DNA of 64,000 bases from Motacilla alba alba (Eukaryota; Chordata; Aves; Passeriformes; Motacillidae). Where the stretch lies: assembly GCF_015832195.1 (NCBI RefSeq), contig NC_052017.1, positions 92,592,429-92,656,428 on the forward strand, in the 5' to 3' direction. Within the stretch, counting starts at the first letter, position 1, and the number at the start of each line of letters is the position of its first letter. The position numbers were made by a program, and so were the translations under genes. Below the pieces are notes generated by a model. It was not told the DNA's origin. It searched no databases and worked only from the letters and a program-made list of their open reading frames with translations. This document shows, piece by piece, positions 39,330 to 50,370 of the stretch.

Positions 39330-40065
39330 TGGTGGGTATTCTGGAGAGCAGGCATAATCTTCAAAGGGCCCTTGGTAAGCTGGAAACATGGAAGAAACAG
39401 CTATCAAATGCATGAAGATCAAGAAAGCCCAAAGCCAAGTCCTGCACTTGGACTGGGACTCAATGCAAATCTGCAGAAAAGGACTCGAGGGCTTGTAGTT
39501 AAATTTAAGTCAGCAGTGTATCCTTGCAGCCATAAATTATGATAATATTGGGCTGTATTAGCAAGAACCATCCCAACGAGTCAAGAGAAGCAATTAGCCT
39601 GCTTGGTGCTTGTGAGGCCACATCTGGAACACACTCCTCAGTTTTGAACAGCTCAGGTCATGAGAGGGATGGATACACTGGAGGAAGGGCAGTGGAAGGC
39701 CAGTGACCCAGCCAGGCATCTGAGGACAGGCTGAGAGCAGCACATACTTCCAGTGGGGCAATTCAATGGCCGTCTTAAAATCACACATTAGTCAGTTAGA
39801 GAAAAGACTTCAGTGCACAGTGAAAGGGAAGAAAGCAATGGTCACAAGATACATCAGGGGAAATCCCAGCTGTGGATAAGGAAAAATATTTTAGTGAGGG
39901 TGATTAGGCACTAGCGCAGGTTGCTCCAAATATATTGTTGAATTGCCATCCTTAGAAATTTTCAGATTTTGCCTAGTCAAGGAAGTGACATAACTGAGGG
40001 TATCCCTGCCTTGAGAGGATGTCCAGAGGTTCTTTAATTTGATTTGCTCTATGAATCTGTGGGTC
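39330..40065 (+). mobile_element. Long, old CR1 LINE fragment, plus orientation
   Basis: Diverged but ordered matches to the end of CR1 ORF2 and its 3' untranslated part: TCAGCAGTGTATCCTTGCAG, GCTTGTGAGGCCACATCTGG, GGATAAGGAAAAATATTTTAGTGAGGG (matching the GGATATTAGGAAAAATTTC region) and GCAGGTTGCTCCAAA. A CCATCCTTAGAAATTTTCAG block comes next, and finally CTATGAATCTG as a decayed tail. Frame and stop pattern show it is dead. The left border may lie further out, near 39200. Confidence 0.7.
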
Positions 40066-40827
40066 ATTAATAAAAAAAGGTAAAATCATGTCTTACTCCA
40101 TCTAAAAGAATGTTTTTAAAGGAGTAAGTGTTTTCCCATGGTTTCTTTAGCAATTTACCACCTAAAGATGTTATAAGTAAAGTTATAAAATTGTGGAAAC
40201 AACTAATTTTATCTAAGAATTTCCAGAATTGTACAATTTGCCTTATGCAGTTTGCATTAATATAAATGCAACCTTCTTTATATTTCCAGTTTAAAACTAC
40301 ATGATATCAAGGTCCACCTACAACTTTTAAAGGAATGCTACCTTAAAATCCTTAAGCATTGCCTAGAGCTTCTTTATGAAACATAATAATTTAAAACTTA
40401 TGTATACATTGCACTTTTAAAACCGGATCTCCATCTCAAAGCCTATGAAATTAAGAAAACACACATACACATGCTCATGCAGCACATGAAGGAAAGCTTC
40501 CCTCAGTTAGACACAAATCCTCATTTTGGTACAATTACACACAGGCCATAAAAAAACCCCTATATAGTGTACACAAAAGTTCTGTATATACAGTAAGGCA
40601 GCCATATGAAGTGGAAAACCAATCCATCCTTGCTCAGTAAGACATATTAAAACCAGCTAAACAGATAGAAATAGCATTTCCTCTCTAAAGCAATTGCCTC
40701 AAGGTGTACACAACTTATTCCAACTCCAAATCAGAGCCCAAATTTACTTTAAAAATAAAAAGGGCATTGTTAAAACAATCCAGAGAGAGAACAAAAGCTT
40801 TCGTCTTTGAAATCACAGTAGTCCACA
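40066..40827. other. Downstream flank of GALR1, no gene seen
   Basis: AT-rich DNA between the CR1 fragment and the proposed GALR1 polyadenylation signal. It could hold a longer alternative 3' UTR, which sequence alone cannot exclude. Confidence 0.5.
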
Positions 40828-40833
40828 TTTATT
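40828..40833 (-). terminator. Candidate GALR1 polyadenylation signal AATAAA
   Basis: TTTATT on the plus strand reads AATAAA on the GALR1 strand, about 380 bases beyond the stop codon. It is the first canonical hexamer I found in that direction, so cleavage would fall near 40800-40815. Other or later signals may be used. Confidence 0.45.
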
Positions 40834-41213
40834 AGCTGTAGGACAGGAAATGTATCCATTTTTCACTTTCATGGAGTAAGATGTCAGAAAGTTACCTGAC
40901 CACATCAACATCTTCTTCTTGTACCTTTGCATGCTCAGTGAGTAAGAATACAGACATATCACCTCAACATTTTTTTCTCAAATATCTATGAAAGTCCAAG
41001 AGCTTATTTGACAAAGCTACCTAAAATGTAAAGGATCAGGTTACTTTCCTATGAGTTTCACAAACTTTGGTTACAAATGAAACTTTAGTACATTAAATAC
41101 CAATTAGCTTTATCAAGATAAACCCAGGATAAAGCTCATTGTGCTTTTTCTTTTTCTTGGTGTTTAGTTTACATAAACTAAAGGAAGAGCTGACATACAG
41201 GGCTTCTCAACAT
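40834..41213 (-). other. GALR1: Proposed GALR1 3' UTR
   Basis: Non-coding sequence from the GALR1 stop to the candidate AATAAA. It is AT-rich and carries no other feature. The extent depends on the unverified polyadenylation site. Confidence 0.45.
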
Positions 41214-41531
41214 TCACACGTGGGTACAATTGGTAGAGGGTGGTGTATCTATCCGACTTTTATTTTCCTTAGCATCATTCAGAAGTGACTCATTACCAAT
41301 CTGGCATTTGAAGACTTGTTTGTAGGCCTTCCTAAAATTTTCAGATAGAAATGCATATATGATTGGGTTCACAGAAGAATTGCTGTAAGCCAGGCAGTGT
41401 GCAGTTACCCTGAAGAGAAAGGAGGCTTGAGTCAGTGGGAAAACTCCAAATTCAGCCCAGAGATGGATCACGTGATGAGGCAGCCAGGAGATGCCAAAAA
41501 CCACTACCACCACCAACACAGTCTGTGCTGT
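41214..41531 (-). CDS. GALR1: GALR1 exon 3: helices 6-7 and C-terminal tail
   Basis: This exon encodes residues 257-361 and the stop of galanin receptor 1. It begins directly after a TTGTCTCAG acceptor with TAQTVLVVVVVFGISWLPHH, giving helix 6 with the W272-L-P274 pivot. Helix 7 follows with NSSVNPIIY, where N311-P312-I-I-Y315 is the class A NPxxY motif. Helix 8 is FRKAYKQVF, and the tail ends RIDTPPSTNCTHV, the conserved GALR1 terminus. H276, H279, E283 and F294 line up, with a 12-residue offset, with human H264, H267, E271 and F282, which mutagenesis has linked to galanin binding. No frameshift or stop interrupts it. The frame stays open for three more codons into the intron, so the splice position rests on the AG and on protein similarity. 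The plus-strand frame from 41435 is an antisense shadow. Confidence 0.96.
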   Translation of the reverse strand, partial: TAQTVLVVVVVFGISWLPHHVIHLWAEFGVFPLTQASFLFRVTAHCLAYSNSSVNPIIYAFLSENFRKAYKQVFKCQIGNESLLNDAKENKSRIDTPPSTNCTHV

Positions 41532-44500
41532 CTGAGACAAGGAAAGGAAAACACATATGTCTGATGAGCACTCAAAGAATCAGCTTTAAACCTACTTCAA
41601 AACTCCTGTTTGGAGGGAAAAAAAAACAAACAAAAAGTATACTGAGAGGGAACACACTGCAATATTTGTTACTGATTTCACCCCATTACTTATATGGGCT
41701 TTATTTTGCATAATGAATTACTTCAAGGAGAACCCCAGCCTTGGAAAACGTCATAGTAAACAGCAAATGCACAACTTTCCTCAAAGGTGAAGAATGGTGG
41801 TCCTAACTCCCTACAAAAAAGCTTAGCCTTTTCTGAAGTGCACCTAAGTCTGTTGTAAAATAATGACAAGAGGGTTCTTTGGGAAATCTCATCCAGATCT
41901 AATGAATTTTAGTACAGTGCACAATAATTTCTGATTAAAATTTCAAGAGAGATCTATTATGCATGAAGGCAGCTGGTGGAAAAGCTTAGAGCTTGCTCAA
42001 GTGCTTACTAAGGCAAGCTTTTTGGAAGTGTCTCCCTTAAACACAGAATTTCCACAGAGTCATATAAAAACATTCTGGGATACAACTAGTGGAAAAAAAA
42101 AAAAAAAGTAAGAGCTTGGAATTTCTGATGACTGCACATTATCAAAACCAATCTGGAAGTTAAAGTTCACCAACAAACACTAAATCAAAAAATGGAACAT
42201 AAAATATCCTCAGTGCTGCTTCCACACTCCACTTCTACTAATTATGAGAGGACCATCAATTTCACTGGATCCATTCTAAGCTCCAGAATCAGTTGGTAGG
42301 GACCCTTCATGTGCTGCAGGTGTTCTGTCAGGGCACAGTGGAATTTGACTGTCAATATTTTCTTTAGCTTTCATCTACTTCAGAAACAGCAGTTAGTGCT
42401 TTGCAGTGGCCTAAGTAATTAATATCTATTCCTCCACCAAGTACCTCTTTCAACTAAATAAGTGTCCAAATAAAAGTCTAATAATAATTCCAAAGCATAT
42501 TATGTCATGAGCCATTATAATTTCTATATTAACACTTTATAACATACTTTTTTCTGATAACTTCTTCACATCCAAAACTAACCCAGGGTTCACGGAGTGA
42601 TAAATATTGCAGCATAGAAAATAAGTAGATTTTTTCCCTAGTTTATTTAACTTGGCCTATACTTCTGGAACTGATTAATGCTCAGTGATAACTAAGACTG
42701 ACCTAATTAATCAGAACATGAGTTAGCTTAGAAAAACTTACAGGAAAAACATTTTGATTTCTGTGGCAGCAGGCCAAAATAACTTATGACAGATGCTGTT
42801 GTTGGTCAGTATAATCTCACAACAGAAACCAAAGGACATTAAATCTGCGGTTAATATAACGTTTAGTCTAAAGCAAGCATCTGTTTTCAGGAGTCATTCC
42901 TCTACTTCGCCCTATGGAGTTTAAATCAGTTGCCACTTAAACAGCTACGGAAATATTTTCTTTTCCAGGTCTTTTCAGGAGATTGTGTTTTAACAAGACT
43001 GCATAAATTAAGAGCAGTTTATTCTCTGATTGGTGTGTTCAATGGGTTAATATTCCAAGCAAAAACAAATTTTCAGGATACCAGATGCACAATTACTTCA
43101 AAAGAGGCATTTACTTCAGTTTGTTCATAATTCTGAAAAAAATCAACCAGGAAAATCACTGACATTCAATAGGCTATTGATGCACCTGAAAGCAGAGGGT
43201 GACAATGTGTCTCTTGTAACTGTCACTAAAGGTATTTCACATCTGCAGAAGAAGTAATTTTGTGTCAGGAAATCTCACAACAGCTGCTTTATCCCATTGT
43301 TCCTCCTAAGCCTTCAGAGCTTACTTTTCCAAAATCATCACTTTGTCTTGCAAGCAAGGTATGACTAAAGAGCAGCTCTGTTTTACCTACTGGGAGCTTG
43401 CCTAGGGTTTCTTATTAGCAAACAAAACCCACCTGAAATATATTACATTAATATTGATGCTTTGCGACCAAAAAGCATGAAAAATAGAATTGAGGCAAAT
43501 TAGTATTTTCGTTATTTTTTTCCAGCAAATTTATTTAAAGATTCTGCTACTAGAATGTTCATAAAGGCTTGAAAAAAGCTAAAAATGTATAATTACACCT
43601 GAAATGCATTCTTCACAAGACAGTAGAAAGAAAAGAAGAAAGATATGGTAACCAGAGAGAGCAGAGTCACTTTGAAAAATATGAATTATGCCTTAGGTTT
43701 AGAAACTTATCTTCTAAGGCAAAAAAAATCTGGACTGCTTTTTGGGATTTTTCCTCTTTAGCTACTGAACCCTGATACATTTAAGCAGTCTTGATCATAT
43801 CCGTAATGCTTTATCCTAAGATATGAAAGTTAATTCCTAGTCAGATCTGCAATTTTTGAGAGTTAGTGGTTAGAGGAAATGCAGAGATATTTCCAGTTTG
43901 AGAAGAATTTAGATGAGAGATGGGAATGTACAAAATGTCTTCGAAAACTATACCTTTGGCCTTGACAACTTTTACATTAAATGTGAAAGTATATATTTTA
44001 AGTGTTTTACTGAGTTGGGGCCATAATGCTTTTAATTTTAGGAATCAAAATCTGTTGAATAGGATATTTTTCAAAAAAATAGAGAATGCATAAATGAGAG
44101 AGTACTTATTCCCTGTGAGTCCATGTATATCTCATTTACATTGCAGGCACTCTCCATGCCCATGAAAATAGTGATCAGATGAAATAAAGAGCTATAGCTC
44201 AAGGGGTTTTTCCTCCACATCCATAAAATGAGAAGATACTCAAATTATCACTGTGGTCAAATCTGCTCAAAAATCACAACCACATTATATTAACTGACAA
44301 ATTCTCTGTTTAAATGCATCTTTCAAATATTGTTCTAAATCATAAAGCTTATGTTCTTCTTTCAAGACCTTTCATGATTCTATTTGTATCCAGTACGTAA
44401 CTCGTCTTGAATGTAAGAAAAGAAAACATTTTGTGGAAAATCAATAGAAGAATTGGAGAATCACTAAAAGTCTCTTACTAGACTCCTATTGGGAAGCACA

Positions 44501-44913
44501 ATAAATTTCATTTAAAGATCCCTCATACAACCTAGGAATTATTCACTAAAACATTACAAAATCAGCTAGTTAAAAAAAGAAAATTAAAAATCCCATTATT
44601 TACAAGTCAGGGGAAAATGTCAGTGAGAAAAAAAAAAGAAAAAATCTAACACAAAAGACAGGTTGTCTCCCTGTGCCTAAATTTCAGATGCTCTGGAGTT
44701 CCAAATATGAGGATCTGAGGTAACAGCTTGATGCAATGCGATGGAAAACCTGGATCAGAAAAGATTCTGATCTGCTAAGTTCAGAGGGACATTGAACATT
44801 TAATTAAATATTTCATTTTCATTTCTTCTCTCTGTTACATCTTTAGTAACAAGTACCAAATCAGCTTAGCCATAAAATTAAATACACACAAATGAGTAGT
44901 GAATGCAACATAC
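41532..44913 (-). other. GALR1: GALR1 intron 2
   Basis: A 3382-bp phase 0 intron with a good GTATGT donor (44913 downwards) and a CCTTGTCTCAG acceptor next to 41531. It is AT-rich, with an A run at 42094-42108. No repeat family, nested gene or alternative exon was recognised; the 66-codon plus frame from 42930 has no known relatives. Confidence 0.9.
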
Positions 44914-44979
44914 CTTTTTCTTGGATGCTTCTGACTTCTTTGACATGTTTTTTAACTTCTTATGCAGATGATTAAGAAC
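44914..44979 (-). CDS. GALR1: GALR1 exon 2: third intracellular loop
   Basis: A 66-base exon, too short for an ORF scan, encoding residues 235-256: VLNHLHKKLKNMSKKSEASK plus KK. It forms the third cytoplasmic loop between helices 5 and 6, which is highly basic and contacts the G protein. The acceptor is AATCTTTTCAG and the donor is AAAAAG followed by GTATGT. Both ends are phase 0, so exons 1, 2 and 3 join without a frame change. A 22-codon middle exon at this place is the arrangement I know for mammalian GALR1, and the residues match that protein nearly exactly. Skipping it would keep frame but remove the loop. Confidence 0.95.
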
Positions 44980-47244
44980 CTGAAAAGATTAATTTGCATA
45001 TCTTTATCATATTTCCCCAATTTTTATTCAAACAAAATTCAAACCTGTGTATCTTAGAGTACTCTTGTGCCCTCCACTACTGTGTGATTCACCAAAAAGA
45101 CATCACTGAACCAGCTTACACATTTCAAACATGCACAGTAGGAAAATCAAGAGATTTACATATGTGAGTCCATGTGAACCAACAAAAACAAAGCAGACCA
45201 CAACTGAATTCTTACTGAAATCTTCACATGTATCACATAACAAATACATATCACAAATTAACTAGGAAATTGATGGAAATCTATCTGGTGCATATAATTA
45301 GCAATCTCTCTTCTTCCATAAAAAGTCAAAGACTTGGTTTAGAATGACCTTTAGTGTGTGTAACACAAGTGTATGTTTTGAGTCAGAGCTTTTCTGAGTC
45401 ACCTGCATAATTTGCTTCCTTCAGATGGATGCTTGATTAGTATAATCAAGATGCTGGCACTATTTGATCTTTGAAAGAAGCTTAGGCTTTCAAGAATAAT
45501 TTATACTAAAATGAGACATGACACACGAGGCTTGACACATGAGGCATGACCTTTCCCAACAATGTGATGATACCATGCATCTTCCACAACCCAATTTTTA
45601 AAAATACGTCACAAAAAGGCTCATTGTCCAAGAACAGGGTCCAAATTCTAACATGATTATTTACACATAAGGTTTTGGATAGAGGATGCAAAGAGATCTT
45701 GAGTTGGGGAAAAGGGTCCAAATTCAGATTCTTTCATATCATCTAGTGACATTTTCTCTGTGTTCTTTGGGTTGCACAGCTAACCACTATCAGGACAGAC
45801 ATCAGTCAAGATGATCTAGAGACTTTGGCATTTCAGTTTTATAGACACATGTATTGAATAAAAAGAAGTAAGATGGTTTTTGTGAATATCCAGAGCTCAT
45901 TGGCAGGCTTAATTTTTTAGGTATCTACTCTTAGCTACCAGAGAAACACCAACAACAATTAAAAAAATAAATTATGTATAACCACTTAATATTGTAAGTG
46001 CAGTTCATTTGTGCTGTCTGTGTACTAGCCTGTGACTCACCCTGCATGCACTTCCTATTTGGAAACACTATCCAGGCCACTTCTTGGGGCTAACCTGAGC
46101 TAAGAAAAAGCAGGAGAAAAAAAATGGGCTTTTCCTGAGAAAGTCCCATTTTGACTTAATTTATTTCTTCTTCAGTATGAAGCAGACCCAAAGGAAAGGA
46201 CAGAACCCCAGCAGAACAGGGAGATGACTGTCTAGCTCGCACACTTTTTATTCACCTCCCATCACCCTGTAGAGACCAGCTGAATTGTTGAGTCCCTCAC
46301 TGAAAAACATAAAGCTAAAAAAAAGGGCATGGGAGGAATGCAATTAAGTTCATCTCTCACCACTGCTGCTTCATCTATCATACCCCCTTCACATAACTTA
46401 CAGTGATGGGCTATTTCTACTGGACCTTTGCAAATCCCATCACGTGCCACCCAGTGACTGCACTGTTCTGTGATTCTCCCCCGCAGCCCAAAACCAAAGT
46501 CAGATAAACTCTTTGCAGAGATCAGAACTGCAAAATAGTTTTTAAAGTTACAGACATTTTTTTCCTCTGTTCTGAAGTTTTGCATTGTATCTCTCTCCAG
46601 TTCAGAGAAAGATGCAGGAGACAAAACAGGTAAATTGGATATTTGAGGGGGTTGGGAGGTGGTACAGGAAAGTTTTGTTGTCAATTTAGATTATAATCTT
46701 CAAATGAACCTTATCAGCTTCCCCTCTTTCAGATTACATACACATTTCATAAAGGAAGTATTTGCAGTGAAAACATATTGGCATAGTATTGTACCAGATG
46801 GCATGAAAAGTAGCAGCAAGAGAAATAGGCAAAATGAAATTACTTATCAACAGCAGTGGAACAGCTCTCAAAGACCTACAGAGACTGCCATGGAGTATTA
46901 AAAAAGAGCCATGTTTATGCACAAACACTACATGGCAAATCTAAGACACTCTCCCTACTACCCTGTTCAAATTGCCTCTTCTCTGGGCCAATGAATAATC
47001 AATTGTTCCTCTAACAGCCTGAATAAACAATAATTCTACAATGTGCCTCTAACAATTTTCAACTCCAGTTTTGTGTGCCTGATGTTCAGAGATCAGTTTC
47101 CCTCTTTTCTGAAGATGGAGGTGGGGTGCTGTGGTAAGAAAATTATTTTGTTGTGTAAGAGACTGTAAGGAGACTTGTAGGATCTAGTCTAGTACAGACT
47201 ATAACCAAGACTACCACTCATGACATCTGGTAGGCCCTTGATCT

Positions 47245-47335
47245 CTTCTCTTTTCTTTTTCTCTTCTCTTCTCTTCTCTTCTCTTCTCTTCTCTTCTCTT
47301 CTCTTCTCTTCTCTTCTCTTCTTCTCTTCTGTTTT
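47245..47335. repeat. Pentanucleotide (CTCTT)n microsatellite
   Basis: Twelve perfect CTCTT units cover 47261-47320, with imperfect CTTTT and CTTCT units on both sides. The minus strand, sense for GALR1, reads AAGAG repeats. It directly abuts the tetranucleotide/9-mer array, with a short GTTTTTTTT spacer between them. Confidence 0.95.
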
Positions 47336-47336
47336 T

Positions 47337-48400
47337 TTTCCTTCCTTCCTTCCTTCCGCCACTTCCTTCCTTCCTTCCTTCCTTCCTTCCTTCCTTCCTT
47401 CCTTCCTTCCTTCCTTCCTTCCTTCCTTCCTTCCTTCCTTCCTTCCTTCCTTCCTTCCTTCCTTCCTTCCTTCCTTCCGCCACTTCCTTCCTTCCTTCCT
47501 TCCGCCACTTCCTTCCTTCCGCCACTTCCTTCCTTCCGCCACTTCCTTCCTTCCTTCCGCCACTTCCTTCCTTCCGCCACTTCCTTCCTTCCGCCACTTC
47601 CTTCCGCCACTTCCTTCCTTCCTTCCTTCCTTCCTTCCTTCCTTCCTTCCTTCCTTCCTTCCTTCCTTCCTTCCTTCCTTCCGCCACTTCCGCCACTTCC
47701 GCCACTTCCGCCACTTCCTTCCGCCACTTCCTTCCGCCACTTCCTTCCGCCACTTCCTTCCTTCCTTCCTTCCGCCACTTCCTTCCGCCACTTCCTTCCG
47801 CCACTTCCTTCCTTCCTTCCGCCACTTCCTTCCTTCCGCCACTTCCTTCCGCCACTTCCTTCCTTCCGCCACTTCCTTCCTTCCTTCCGCCACTTCCTTC
47901 CTTCCGCCACTTCCTTCCGCCACTTCCTTCCTTCCGCCACTTCCTTCCTTCCGCCACTTCCTTCTTTCCTTCCGCCACTTCCTTCCTTCCGCCACTTCCT
48001 TCCTTCCTTCCGCCACTTCCGCCACTTCCGCCACTTCCTTCCTTCCGCCACTTCCTTCCGCCACTTCCTTCCTTCCTTCCGCCACTTCCTTCCGCCACTT
48101 CCTTCCGCCACTTCCGCCACTTCCTTCCTTCCGCCACTTCCGCCACTTCTGCCACTTCCTTCCGCCACTTCCTTCCGCCACTTCCTTCCGCCACTTCCAC
48201 CACTTCCTTCCTTCCACCACTTCCTTCCGCCACTTCCTTCCTTCTGCCACTTCCTTCCTTCTGCCACTTCCTTCCGCCACTTCCTTCCTTCTGCCCGCCA
48301 CTTCTGCCACTTCCGCCCGCCACTTCCTTCCTTCCTTCCTTCCTTCCACCACTTCCTTCCTTCCACCACTTCCTTCCGCCACTTCCTTCCGCCACTTCCT
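47337..48400. repeat. Compound array of 4-bp CTTC and 9-bp CTTCCGCCA units
   Basis: Over 1 kb is built almost only from CTTC and CTTCCGCCA. Pure CTTC runs lie at about 47362-47478 (29 units) and 47611-47682 (18 units). The 9-mer is tandem at 47680-47717 (four copies) and 48009-48035 (three copies), and elsewhere is interspersed with one to several CTTC. GCCAC occurs about 50 times. Variants with CACCAC, TGCCAC or GCCCGCCAC lie almost only in the right-hand 220 bp. In the array T is never followed by A on either strand, nor by GA, so no stop codon exists in any frame. The long Gly-Arg-Lys-Glu, Glu-Val-Ala, Lys-Trp-Arg and Ser-Phe-Leu-Pro frames of about 400-450 codons are products of this and are not proteins. 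It lies wholly within GALR1 intron 1. Confidence 0.97.
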
Positions 48401-50259
48401 CTCTTTCTCCCTTTCTCTCTTTTTTCTCTTTTTAAAGTATTTTTAAAATTATTCTTTCCCCCCATTGTTTCAGAGACTACATTCAAGATGGCTTGAGAGC
48501 CCTGACTGAGGACTTTGACCAAATCGAGAAAGAGATTTTTCTGGTACAGGAGTAAAGAAAAAAACTTCAACTACCTGTGCCTATTCACATAAGTCTACCA
48601 AACCTTATGAAAGTTTGAAGTCTACAGTGTTAAAAACCATGTTTGCTGTCTGGCACTTCACTGACCACACCTTCATTATCAGTCACTGAAAATCATGCAG
48701 AAGGAAAGCCTGCACAAGGTCACTGTCTAGTAGGAATGAACTTCTTGTTTTACAGATAATGTAAGCGTTACATTCTGAACCACCTTTGTAGTATGCACGT
48801 GATTGAAATTCAAGTGCTATTGCCTGCAATCCATGTTTTCAAGTAATGTCACTACTTCTATTGTCACAAGAGATCCTTCATCCTCTTTCAATTAAGTGTG
48901 TGACTAATGTGTCATAGCTTTTATTTCTCTCTTTCAGTGAAGTTTAATAAACTTTTCCCCTTGCTGCTCAGCAAAATTTAGGATATAATATCCAAAGCCA
49001 GATAAGCTTGTATTTTATGTTGAGGCTGTTACTTTTTATAGCTTCATTTTAACCAAGTCTGTAAATCATACATGACATGAACTCAGAATATTCAGAATGA
49101 TAGATAATAATGGAAACATTCTTAAGGCAAGACATATTTGTTTTAAAGAAAGCTTTTAACATTATGCATCTATAAAAGGAAATGTTTGCTAAGAACTATA
49201 GGTGTCCAGCCTAAAGTTTTGATTGAAAGACGCCTGACTTTCAAGGAGTGAATCCTTGAAAAATGGAGGTACCCAAAATTAGTTGTAACATTGCACAACT
49301 CTGGCAGATACCAAAAGCTAGAAGCTGACTGGGAATCATTTATCACTTTACCCTTTAAGGACACATTAGTGAGCAAATGTGGTAGCACTGTTATGAAACA
49401 CATACAAAAAGTCAGCATTACAAAAATATAGCAAGTAAAATGATAAGCAATAAAAGAGTCAGAACACAAGGTGTCTGTAAGTATGCAGTGCTGAGACTCA
49501 GCTGATCACTACATGATCACTGCTCCCCCCTCTGACGTAGGAACCTTCTTTCAAGAGTAGTTCTGTGAGGCAACAAAAGCTGGTTTCCTGTGGAATTGTA
49601 ACTTTTTTACAGTGATCCCAAAAAGATATATCTTCTCTGTATGTTGGTAAGACCTCTTACCTTATGGCTTGCCTGGTGTTTAACAGCTGAATGCAAACTG
49701 ACTCCTTAAAAGAGAGAGGATAATGGAGACTCTCCACCTTCTTCCTTGTCTAGTGTTTCCACAAAACTAGGAAAGTATCCTTAATTCTGATATTTTCACT
49801 CCTCTATCAAAAATTTGCATTGAAACTGAACTAATGTTACTTGTGGAAGAGAGAAAAGAGGTAGCTGTACACACAAGAGAGAGCATGATCTCATAAATCT
49901 CTGCCTGAAGAGCATGTATCACATGAGATATTTTGGGAGGACACTGCTGCCAAATACCTGGCACTACTTCAGCACTTCTGTACATTGTAACAGCATTGTT
50001 ATCCATGGGAAAAATACTAATCTCTGTTAATACTATATAAATTTGAAGTGAGAGAGAAAAAGAATTTGGCTCCCTATTAGAGTGCCTAAAAATGAGACTT
50101 TCAAAGCTGAAAGTTCAATTGCAATTTGTTTATGAAAGAAAGAGTACTGCCTTAAAGGAGTCCGGAAAAGGCAATATATTCAAATAGAGAAATGAGTCGC
50201 CTTTGTCTTAATTTACTGCAGCAGAAGATTGCGTTATCTCGCTGATCCACAGTTCATGA

Positions 50260-50370
50260 AAACCAGTGAAGTCCATAAGAAACTAATGCAGAGGATAATG
50301 TCTCCTAATGTCTGCAGGCTGAGATACCTGGGGTTGCTCAGCCTGAGAAGGCTCTCCCTGTCCCAAAATA
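50260..50370 (+). mobile_element. Possible CR1 scrap, plus orientation
   Basis: ACCTGGGGTTGCTCAGCCTG followed by AGAAGGCTCTC resembles the CR1 stretch GAGCTGGGGTTGTTCAGCCTGGAGAAG. Only about 35 bp are convincing and the flanks do not extend the match clearly. Confidence 0.45.

Noticed and set aside
46262..46684. 140-codon minus frame in GALR1 intron 1
   Set aside because: It starts at TTG and not ATG, has no flanking splice pattern I can defend, and resembles no known protein.
47337..48400. CRISPR-like repeat array
   Set aside because: Units are 4 and 9 bp with no unique spacers, in a vertebrate intron.
47189..48570. Four open frames of about 400-450 codons (three minus, one plus)
   Set aside because: They read straight through the stop-free tandem array in GALR1 intron 1 and consist only of repeat-unit peptides.
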